64,000 bases of DNA from Rhizobium leguminosarum bv. trifolii WSM2297 (GTDB lineage Bacteria; Pseudomonadota; Alphaproteobacteria; Rhizobiales; Rhizobiaceae): assembly GCF_000271845.1 (NCBI RefSeq), contig NZ_JH719395.1, positions 3,668,361 through 3,732,360 of the forward strand, written 5' to 3'. The stretch's first letter is position 1; every line of letters starts with the position of its first letter. The notes beneath the pieces are model-generated. The model ran no database searches, was not told where the DNA came from, and worked only from the letters and a program-made list of their open reading frames with translations. This document shows, in pieces, positions 57,751-64,000 of the stretch. The translations under genes were made by a program, and so were the position numbers.

Positions 57751-59889
57751 TTATTCGGCCGCTTCTTCCTTCTTCTTCTCGTTCGGGATCTCCTGGCCGG
57801 TGGCCTGGTCGACGACCTTCATCGACAGGCGAACCTTGCCGCGTTCGTCGAAGCCGAGCAGCTTGACCCAGACCTTGTCGCCTTCCTTGACGACGTCCTG
57901 GGTCTTGGCAACACGCTCGGAAGCAAGCTGCGAGATGTGGACGAGACCGTCGCGGGCGCCGAAGAAGTTGACGAAGGCGCCGAAATCGGCGGTCTTGACA
58001 ACGGTGCCTTCGTAGATCTGGCCGATTTCAGGCTCGGCGACGATCGAGTGGATCCACTTGCGGGCCGCTTCGATTTCCTTGCCGGAAGAGGAGGCGATCT
58101 TGACGGTGCCGTCGTCCTCGATGTTGATCTTCGCGCCGGTCTTTTCGACGATTTCGCGAATGACCTTGCCGCCGGAGCCGATGACTTCACGGATCTTGTC
58201 GACCGGGATGTTCATGACTTCGATGCGCGGAGCGAATTCGCCGAGCTGGCCACGGCTTTCGGTAATGGCCTTGGACATTTCGCCGAGAATGTGAGCGCGA
58301 CCGCCCTGGGCCTGGCCGAGCGCGACCTTCATGATCTCCTCGGTGATGCCGGCGATCTTGATGTCCATCTGCAGCGAGGTGATGCCGTCGGCGGTGCCTG
58401 CAACCTTGAAGTCCATGTCGCCGAGATGGTCTTCGTCACCGAGAATGTCGGAGAGGACGGCGAAGCGATCGCCTTCCAGGATCAGACCCATGGCGATACC
58501 CGCGACCGGCTTTGCCAGCGGAACGCCGGCGTCCATCAGAGCGAGCGAGGTGCCGCAGACGGTTGCCATCGAGGACGAGCCGTTCGACTCGGTGATCTCG
58601 GAGACGACGCGCAGCGTGTAGGGGAACTGCTCTACCGTCGGCAGCATCGGACGGATCGCCCGCCATGCGAGCTTGCCGTGGCCGATTTCGCGACGGCCCG
58701 GGGAGCCCATGCGGCCAGTTTCGCCAACCGAGTAGGGAGGGAAGTTGTAATGGAGCAGGAAGCGCTCCTTGTACATGCCCGTCAGGCTGTCGACATACTG
58801 CTCGTCTTCGCCGGTGCCGAGCGTGGCAACGACGATCGCCTGGGTTTCACCGCGGGTGAACAGCGCCGAACCATGGGTGCGCGGCAGAAGGCCGACTTCC
58901 GAAACGATCGGACGGACGGTTTCGAGGTCGCGGCCGTCAATGCGGCTCTTGGTGTCGAGGATGTTCCAGCGAACGATCTTCGCCTGCAAGTGCTTGAAGA
59001 CAGCGCCGATGACTTCGGCAGTGTACTTCGGTTCGACGCCTTCAGGGAAGAAGTGAGCCTTGACCTTTGCCTTGACGGCGTCGACGGCTGCGTAGCGATC
59101 GGCCTTCTGGGTGATCTTGTAGCCTTCGCGCAGTTCAGCTTCGAAATGCTTCAACATTTCCGCTTCGAGCTCGGAGTAATCCTCCGGCTGGAAATCGCGG
59201 GGCTCCTTGGCAGCCACTTCGGCGAGCTTGATGATCGCGTCGAGAACCGGCTGGAAACCCTTGTGCCCGAACATGACGGCGCCGAGCATGACTTCTTCGT
59301 TGAGTTCCTTGGCTTCCGATTCAACCATCAGCACGGCGTCGTAGGTGCCGGCGACGACGAGGTCGAGGCTCGATTCGTCCATCTCGTCGAGATGCGGGTT
59401 GAGAACATATTCGCCGTTGATGTAGCCGACGCGCGCACCGCCGACCGGGCCCATGAAGGGAACGCCGGAGAGCGTCAGTGCTGCCGAGGTGGCAACCATC
59501 GACAGGATATCGGGATTGTTTTCAAGGTCGTGCTGGATGACGGTAACGACGACCTGGGTGTCGTTCTTGTAGCCTTCCGGGAAGAGCGGGCGGATCGGGC
59601 GGTCGATCAGGCGGGAAACGAGGGTCTCGTTCTCGCTCGGACGTCCTTCGCGCTTGAAATAGCCGCCGGGAATCTTGCCGGCTGCGTAGGTCTTTTCCTG
59701 GTAGTTGACGGTGAGCGGAAAGAAGTCCTGGCCGGGCTTCGGCGCCTTGGCCGAAACGACGGTGGCGAGAACGACGGTTTCGCCGTAGGTGGCGAGAACG
59801 GCGCCGTCGGCCTGGCGGGCGATCTTGCCGGTTTCGAGCTTCAGCGGGCGGCCGGCCCACTCGATTTCGACTGTGTGTGTATCAAACAT
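57751..59889 (-). CDS. pnp: Polynucleotide phosphorylase
   Basis: 712 residues from ATG 59889 ([16 protein letters not shown]), preceded by AAGGAC. Two RNase PH-like cores, [18 protein letters not shown] in the first and [20 protein letters not shown] with [20 protein letters not shown] in the second, then a KH domain with [18 protein letters not shown] and a C-terminal S1 domain ([20 protein letters not shown]). It degrades mRNA 3' to 5' with phosphate. It follows rpsO after a leader that contains a long hairpin (59989-60049). Confidence 0.98.
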   Translation of the reverse strand: MFDTHTVEIEWAGRPLKLETGKIARQADGAVLATYGETVVLATVVSAKAPKPGQDFFPLTVNYQEKTYAAGKIPGGYFKREGRPSENETLVSRLIDRPIRPLFPEGYKNDTQVVVTVIQHDLENNPDILSMVATSAALTLSGVPFMGPVGGARVGYINGEYVLNPHLDEMDESSLDLVVAGTYDAVLMVESEAKELNEEVMLGAVMFGHKGFQPVLDAIIKLAEVAAKEPRDFQPEDYSELEAEMLKHFEAELREGYKITQKADRYAAVDAVKAKVKAHFFPEGVEPKYTAEVIGAVFKHLQAKIVRWNILDTKSRIDGRDLETVRPIVSEVGLLPRTHGSALFTRGETQAIVVATLGTGEDEQYVDSLTGMYKERFLLHYNFPPYSVGETGRMGSPGRREIGHGKLAWRAIRPMLPTVEQFPYTLRVVSEITESNGSSSMATVCGTSLALMDAGVPLAKPVAGIAMGLILEGDRFAVLSDILGDEDHLGDMDFKVAGTADGITSLQMDIKIAGITEEIMKVALGQAQGGRAHILGEMSKAITESRGQLGEFAPRIEVMNIPVDKIREVIGSGGKVIREIVEKTGAKINIEDDGTVKIASSSGKEIEAARKWIHSIVAEPEIGQIYEGTVVKTADFGAFVNFFGARDGLVHISQLASERVAKTQDVVKEGDKVWVKLLGFDERGKVRLSMKVVDQATGQEIPNEKKKEEAAE

Positions 59890-59988
59890 GACTTGTCCTT
59901 CAGTGCGGGAGCACGCGCCATCGCCGATATCAAGGCGCAGCGCACAGTCGACCGCAAACAATGTGACGCATCACGGGCAAGACAACGA

Positions 59989-60049
59989 GAGGCTTTTATC
60001 TCAGTTTCCTCCAGGGAACCCAGTTCCCGGGAAACTGGGCCAAAGCCTC
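59989..60049 (-). promoter_or_regulatory. Long hairpin in the pnp leader
   Basis: Three stacked stems pair across 61 bases: GAGGCTTT (59989-59996) with AAAGCCTC (60042-60049), CAGTTTCC (60002-60009) with GGAAACTG (60030-60037), and GGGAAC (60014-60019) with GTTCCC (60023-60028). It lies about 100 bases before the pnp start codon, the position where enterobacterial pnp mRNAs have the RNase III-cleaved autoregulatory hairpin. Confidence 0.7.
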
Positions 60050-60207
60050 AAGAAGCCTTGGCCGAAAGCATCCGGCAATCCTGCCCCATGACAGGTCAAC
60101 GGTTGGTTTGGCAGAACCGGCCCATCCGGGTCCGCCGATCTTTCCACCGCTTGGAGAATAGGGCGCGGCTGGAATATTTCATCGGGAACCGTGTCCCGAA
60201 ACAGGAT

Positions 60208-60236
60208 CCGGCGGGCGCTCGGAAAGCGCCCGCCGG
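60208..60236 (-). terminator. Hairpin after rpsO
   Basis: CCGGCGGGCGCT (60208-60219) and AGCGCCCGCCGG (60225-60236) form a perfect 12-bp stem immediately after the rpsO stop. No T-tract follows, so it is an attenuator or mRNA-stabilising hairpin rather than a full terminator. Confidence 0.65.
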
Positions 60237-60242
60237 ACAATC

Positions 60243-60512
60243 TTAGCGGCGGATACCCAGGCTGGAGATCAGCTTGGAATAACGGCCTTCATCCTTCTTC
60301 TTGAGATAATCAAGAAGCGAGCGGCGGCTCGAAACCATCGTCAACAGGCCACGGCGGGAATGGTTATCCTTCTTGTGGTCCTTGAAGTGTTCGGTCAGGT
60401 TGTTGATGCGTTCGGTCAGGATCGCGACCTGGACTTCCGGAGAACCGGTATCGCCTTCAACGGTTGCGTATTCCTTGATCAGCGCAGACTTGCGCTCAGC
60501 AGTGATCGACAT
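60243..60512 (-). CDS. rpsO: 30S ribosomal protein S15
   Basis: 89 residues from ATG 60512 ([16 protein letters not shown]), with AAGGAT upstream. Signature [40 protein letters not shown] and [12 protein letters not shown]. It binds 16S rRNA and its own leader in other bacteria. Upstream of pnp as usual; an alpha/beta hydrolase gene separates it from truB. Confidence 0.98.
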   Translation of the reverse strand: MSITAERKSALIKEYATVEGDTGSPEVQVAILTERINNLTEHFKDHKKDNHSRRGLLTMVSSRRSLLDYLKKKDEGRYSKLISSLGIRR

Positions 60513-60663
60513 CGGGTGATCCTTTCTAAGAGAGGAAATAAGGGTCGCCAAAAGCCGGGATGCCGTCCAGCTTTGGCCGTGAATGCAAACGGGCGTACCC
60601 GATGCTGGCGCTGCCTATAAACCAATTATGGATCGATGGAAAGAGGGGTCGTCCCTGGCGGCG

Positions 60664-61515
60664 TCAACGGCCCGCCATGGCGCCCCGGATCATCCCGTCG
60701 TAGGCTGCAGGATCCTGCAACATGGCGAAATGGCTGACATCTTTCAGGATGACGAGTTTGGCGCCCGGGATCTGCTTTGCCATCATTTCCGTATGGTCGA
60801 GCTTTACGGCTTCATCATGATCGCCGATGGCAAGCGTGATCGGCACCGAGATCTTGGCAAGATCGGCGGCCGTCCAGGCCGGCTGTGTCGCCCACATCGC
60901 GGAGACCTGCTTGACGAAGGTCTCGTATTCGTTCGGCGTCGGCGATAGTTTGCGGTACTGCTCGCCGGCGACGTTGATATAGTCGTTGAAGGTCTTGTTG
61001 TTCATGACGTCCTCTTTGACGCCGTCTGTTGTGACGTTGGCTGCCTGGGCAATGACGCGGGTCAGTTTTTCCGGATGTTTCATCGCCATGTCGATGCCGA
61101 TGATGCCGCCGTCCGACCATCCGACAAGCGTCACCTTGTCGATCTTCAGATAGTCGAGAAGTGCGACATAATCTGATGTCATCAGGTCATAGCCGAAGGG
61201 CTGCTGGCTGCGCGTCGAACGTCCATGGCCGCGGCTGTCGGCAACGATGACCAGGTGGTCTTTGGCGAAATCGGCGGCCTGATGACCCCAGACGTCGGCA
61301 TTGCCAAGCCCGCCGTGGATGAAGAGGATCGGTTCGCCTTCCCCATATTCGGCGTAATACATCTTGATGTCGTTGACATCGGCCATGCCGCTTGTCTTCG
61401 CCGCCGGCATCGGAGGAAAGGCCGGAAGCTCGCCCCAGCGCTCGGCGGATTGAGCGCCGGCAACGGTCAGCAACAGTGAAAAGAACGTCAGGATTCCGAT
61501 AGCGGTTACGCGCAT
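60664..61515 (-). CDS. Exported alpha/beta hydrolase
   Basis: 283 residues from ATG 61515 (GAGGGGAAG upstream). A signal peptide (MRVTAIGILTFFSLLLTVAG, cut near AQSA) leads to an alpha/beta hydrolase domain: PILFIHGGLGNADVWGHQ (oxyanion region), VTLVGWSDGGIIGIDMAM with the nucleophile Ser in GWSDGG, Asp in LAIGDHDEAV and His in DVSHFAMLQDP. The substrate is unknown. It is inserted between truB and rpsO, interrupting an otherwise standard translation gene cluster. Confidence 0.88.
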   Translation of the reverse strand: MRVTAIGILTFFSLLLTVAGAQSAERWGELPAFPPMPAAKTSGMADVNDIKMYYAEYGEGEPILFIHGGLGNADVWGHQAADFAKDHLVIVADSRGHGRSTRSQQPFGYDLMTSDYVALLDYLKIDKVTLVGWSDGGIIGIDMAMKHPEKLTRVIAQAANVTTDGVKEDVMNNKTFNDYINVAGEQYRKLSPTPNEYETFVKQVSAMWATQPAWTAADLAKISVPITLAIGDHDEAVKLDHTEMMAKQIPGAKLVILKDVSHFAMLQDPAAYDGMIRGAMAGR

Positions 61516-61593
61516 ATTCTTCCCCTCGGGCGGCAATCGCCCGAAAGAAAGATATCGCATCGTTACCGTCTGACAATCGTCAGCTGTACAGAC

Positions 61594-62526
61594 TTAGCCA
61601 AAAACCCGCTTCGGGCGAAACTCGCCCTGGCCGATCTCACCGATCGCAATCAGCCGGCCGCGAGCCGTCGCATAGGCTTCGCTTTCGGCGACCGGTGCAT
61701 CGCGGCCGCGCACGAGGATCGGATTGCCCATCTTCAGCCGGTGCGCCTGGTCGTCATTGATGACGAGATGGGGCAGGGCCGATAGCGCCTCGCAGGTGTC
61801 GATCAGCAGCGCGTCGAGGGCTGCAAGCCGCTCGTCCATATCTTCGATCGCCTCCAGCGCCACGAGATTGGCAAGCGGCACCATGGCCTCTTCCGAAAAG
61901 GGCGCGACAAACGTGCGCCGCAGCCCGGACACATGGCCGTAGCAGCCGAGCTCCCGGCCGAAATCGCGCGCGAGCGCCCTGACATAGGTGCCCTTGCCGC
62001 ATTCCACTTCGAAATGCGCGGTATCGGCATCCGGGCAGGCCAGCAATGTCAGCCGGAAGATTTCGACTTCGCGAGAGGGGATTTCGACAACTTCGCCTTC
62101 GCGCGCCAGGTCATAGGCGCGTTCACCCGATATCTTGATCGCCGAAAACTGCGGCGGCACCTGGCTGATGGTGCCGATATATCCAGGCAGGATATCGCGG
62201 ATCTGCTGTTCGCTGGGGCGCTTGTCCGAGCTTTCGGTCACCTCGCCCTCGAGATCGTCGGTCGCCCGTTCTTCGCCCCAGCTGACGGTGAATTCATAGA
62301 TCTTGCGGCCGTCCATCACATAGGGGACGGTCTTCGTCGCATCGCCTAGCGCGATCGGCAGCATGCCGGAGGCGAGCGGATCGAGCGTTCCGGCATGACC
62401 GGCCTTCTGCGCCTTATAGAGCCACTTGATCTTGGAAACGGCTTCCGTCGAGCCGAAATCCACCGGCTTGTCGAGGATCAGCCAGCCGGAAATCGGCCGG
62501 CCCTTGGGTTTGCGTGGTTTGGACAT
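61594..62526 (-). CDS. truB: tRNA pseudouridine-55 synthase
   Basis: 310 residues from ATG 62526, which has AGAAGAG upstream; ATG 62553 would overlap rbfA by 14 bases. [20 protein letters not shown], the catalytic Asp in [20 protein letters not shown], and [20 protein letters not shown]. Converts U55 of the tRNA T-loop to pseudouridine. Confidence 0.96.
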   Translation of the reverse strand: MSKPRKPKGRPISGWLILDKPVDFGSTEAVSKIKWLYKAQKAGHAGTLDPLASGMLPIALGDATKTVPYVMDGRKIYEFTVSWGEERATDDLEGEVTESSDKRPSEQQIRDILPGYIGTISQVPPQFSAIKISGERAYDLAREGEVVEIPSREVEIFRLTLLACPDADTAHFEVECGKGTYVRALARDFGRELGCYGHVSGLRRTFVAPFSEEAMVPLANLVALEAIEDMDERLAALDALLIDTCEALSALPHLVINDDQAHRLKMGNPILVRGRDAPVAESEAYATARGRLIAIGEIGQGEFRPKRVFG

Positions 62527-62539
62527 GCGTCTCTTCTGG

Positions 62540-62944
62540 TTATTGTTCGTCATTATCGCCGTCGAGGTCGCGGCTCACCTCGGGCGAACGCAGCAGCTCG
62601 TCGATTTTCTTGTAGTTGTCGAAGCTGGTATCGTCGCGGAAGCGCACCTCCGGCATATATTTCATCTGCCGAAGCTGCTGCCCGAGCCTGCCGCGGATAA
62701 ACCGCGCATGACGGTTCAAAGCCTCGATGACGACGCTGTGGTCGGAAACGCCGAGCGGCGTCACGTAAGCCGTGGCGATCTTGAGGTCGGGCGACATGCG
62801 TACTTCCGAGATCGAAATCACGGTCGCTTCGATGACGTCGTCGCGCACTTCGCCGCGCTGCAGGACCTGGGTGAGAGCGGCGCGAACCTGTTCGCCAACG
62901 CGCAGCATGCGCTGCGAAGGCGCGGAAGAAGTTGCTCTGGTCAT
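62540..62944 (-). CDS. rbfA: Ribosome-binding factor A
   Basis: 134 residues of the RbfA KH-like fold: [78 protein letters not shown]. 30S maturation factor. Between infB and truB as in most bacteria. Confidence 0.96.
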   Translation of the reverse strand: MTRATSSAPSQRMLRVGEQVRAALTQVLQRGEVRDDVIEATVISISEVRMSPDLKIATAYVTPLGVSDHSVVIEALNRHARFIRGRLGQQLRQMKYMPEVRFRDDTSFDNYKKIDELLRSPEVSRDLDGDNDEQ

Positions 62945-63038
62945 TGTTATCTCTATTTGCCGATGCGGCTGGGAATCGAACCCGTCAAAGGAGTGCGTCC
63001 ATGACTCTTTTGGCCGAAAAGGTCAAGTCGGCAGATAC

Positions 63039-63074
63039 CCAAAAGCCATCCGCCGGCTGGCGAATGGCTTTTGG
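63039..63074 (-). terminator. Hairpin between infB and rbfA
   Basis: CCAAAAGCCATCCGCC (63039-63054) pairs with GGCGAATGGCTTTTGG (63059-63074), one mismatch-type wobble, four-base loop. It follows the infB stop. No clear T-tract outside the stem, so attenuation or mRNA stabilisation is more likely than full termination. Confidence 0.6.
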
Positions 63075-63098
63075 AATGTCTTGCTCAGGCGCAGCAGA

Positions 63099-64000
63099 TC
63101 AGAGCGTGCGCGTGATATGTTCGACGCGGAAGCACTCGATGACGTCGCCGGCGCGCATATCCTCGTAGTTTTCGAAGGCCATGCCGCATTCCTGGCCCAT
63201 CGGCACTTCGGAGACTTCGTCCTTGAAGCGCTTGAGGGTCTTGAGCTTGCCTTCGTGAACGACGACATCGTTGCGGATGAGGCGGACGCCCGCACCACGT
63301 TCGACCTTGCCTTCGACGACACGGCAGCCTGCGACCTTGCCGACCTTGGTGATGTTGAACACCTCGAGGATTTCGGCATTGCCGATGAAGGTTTCGCGCC
63401 GTTCCGGAGACAACAGACCCGACATCGCTGCCTTCACGTCATCCACCAGGTCGTAGATGATGTTGTAGTAGCGGATTTCGATGCCTTCGCGCTCGGCGAA
63501 CTGGCGTGCCTGCGTATTGGCACGAACGTTGAAGCCGATGATGGCGGCGTTCGACGCTTCGGCGAGCGAGATATCCGACTCGGTGATGCCGCCGGCGCCC
63601 GAATGGACGATGCGGGCGCGGACTTCGTCGGTGCCGAGCTTCTCGAGGGCGCCGGCGATCGCTTCGATCGAGCCCTGCACGTCACCCTTGATGACCAGCG
63701 GGAACTCCTTGATGCCGGCGCTCTGGCGCTGCATCATCATCTGTTCCAGCGAACCGCGCTGTCCCGACTGGCGGGCAGCCGCCTTGTCGCGGGCAAGACG
63801 CTGGCGATATTCCGAGATTTCGCGGGCGCGGCTTTCGCTTTCGACGACGGCGAATTTGTCACCCGCCTGCGGCGTGCCGGAAAGGCCGAGAACCTCAACC
63901 GGGGTTGCCGGACCTGCTTCCTTCACATGGTCGCCCTTGTCGGTGACGAGGGCGCGCACGCGGCCCCAGACGTCGCCGGCAACGATGATCTGGCCCGGAC
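63099..64000 (-). CDS. infB: Translation initiation factor IF-2 (partial, C-terminal part)
   Basis: The last ~300 residues of IF-2; the frame remains open through the window edge ([15 protein letters not shown] at the very end). Domains II and IV can be recognised: [75 protein letters not shown]. It positions fMet-tRNA on the 30S subunit. First visible gene of the infB-rbfA-truB-rpsO-pnp cluster. Confidence 0.97.
   Translation of the reverse strand, partial: PGQIIVAGDVWGRVRALVTDKGDHVKEAGPATPVEVLGLSGTPQAGDKFAVVESESRAREISEYRQRLARDKAAARQSGQRGSLEQMMMQRQSAGIKEFPLVIKGDVQGSIEAIAGALEKLGTDEVRARIVHSGAGGITESDISLAEASNAAIIGFNVRANTQARQFAEREGIEIRYYNIIYDLVDDVKAAMSGLLSPERRETFIGNAEILEVFNITKVGKVAGCRVVEGKVERGAGVRLIRNDVVVHEGKLKTLKRFKDEVSEVPMGQECGMAFENYEDMRAGDVIECFRVEHITRTL

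Noticed and set aside
57571..60246. 891-codon open frame on the plus strand
   Set aside because: Antisense to pnp and its leader. The translated sequence is low-complexity and pnp on the other strand is unmistakable.
62961..62995. tRNA-like T-arm on the minus strand (GGGTTCGATTCCC followed by AGCCGCATC)
   Set aside because: Looks like a tRNA 3' half, but there is no matching acceptor stem, D-arm or anticodon arm in the infB-rbfA gap. Too short to call a tRNA fragment or attachment site.

Overview
The window looks like chromosomal DNA of a Rhizobium of the R. leguminosarum/R. etli group. The evidence is a 16S-tRNA-Ile-tRNA-Ala-23S-5S-tRNA-fMet operon with a helix-9 intervening sequence in 23S, GC-rich coding DNA, RIME-type rhizobial palindromes, an Irr-type iron regulator beside fabA-fabB-fabI, and rhizobial families such as DUF995 and the TIGR02300 acidic protein. 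The species call is inference.

Layout. 1-4480: end of 16S, spacer with tRNA-Ile and tRNA-Ala, fragmented 23S, 5S, initiator tRNA, terminator. 4500-9560: a large SF1 helicase (minus strand) whose 5' end abuts two fused, decayed gene remnants (TPR and HlyD/type I secretion adaptor), then a long gene-free AT-rich stretch. 9566-16526: a LuxR-type regulator with a degenerate receiver, a small membrane protein, and a five-gene plus-strand surface-polysaccharide operon (UDP-xylose synthase, UDP-glucose epimerase, membrane GT2 synthase, DUF995, GH26-like glycanase). 16591-39446: a carbohydrate/uronate catabolic region of about 23 kb. It has an orphan Tat-type sugar-binding protein divergent from lacI-DUF2264-hydroxyacid dehydrogenase, a four-gene module (Gfo/Idh oxidoreductase, DUF993 aldolase-like protein, TIM-barrel isomerase, second Gfo/Idh), a TetR regulator, a complete CUT1 ABC transporter with a third Gfo/Idh gene, a kinase plus dimethylglycine-dehydrogenase-like pair, and uxuB-uxaC. 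39627-43683: slyX, gabD, gabT and a MerR-XRE-cupin regulator. 43872-46271: RNase D-like protein and a rhizobial hypothetical. 46347-64000: conserved core chromosome (rpsA, cmk, TIGR02300 gene, tRNA-Ala, GIY-YIG, DUF1275, YdcF, TRIC-type channel, irr, fabA-fabB-fabI, RsmC-like methyltransferase, and infB-rbfA-truB-hydrolase-rpsO-pnp).

How it may work together. Near-identical inverted repeats of the form GTAACY-N4-RGTTAY lie upstream of the Gfo/Idh-DUF993 operon, the ABC transporter operon and, more weakly, uxaC-uxuB. This suggests that the TetR protein encoded between the first two coordinates uptake of a glycoside or uronide, its oxidation and cleavage by the Gfo/Idh-isomerase-DUF993 module, and glucuronate isomerisation/reduction by UxaC/UxuB. 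This predicted regulon is the most interesting candidate for an undescribed system here. The polysaccharide operon is the second candidate. No CRISPR array, transposase, prophage or replication origin was recognised.
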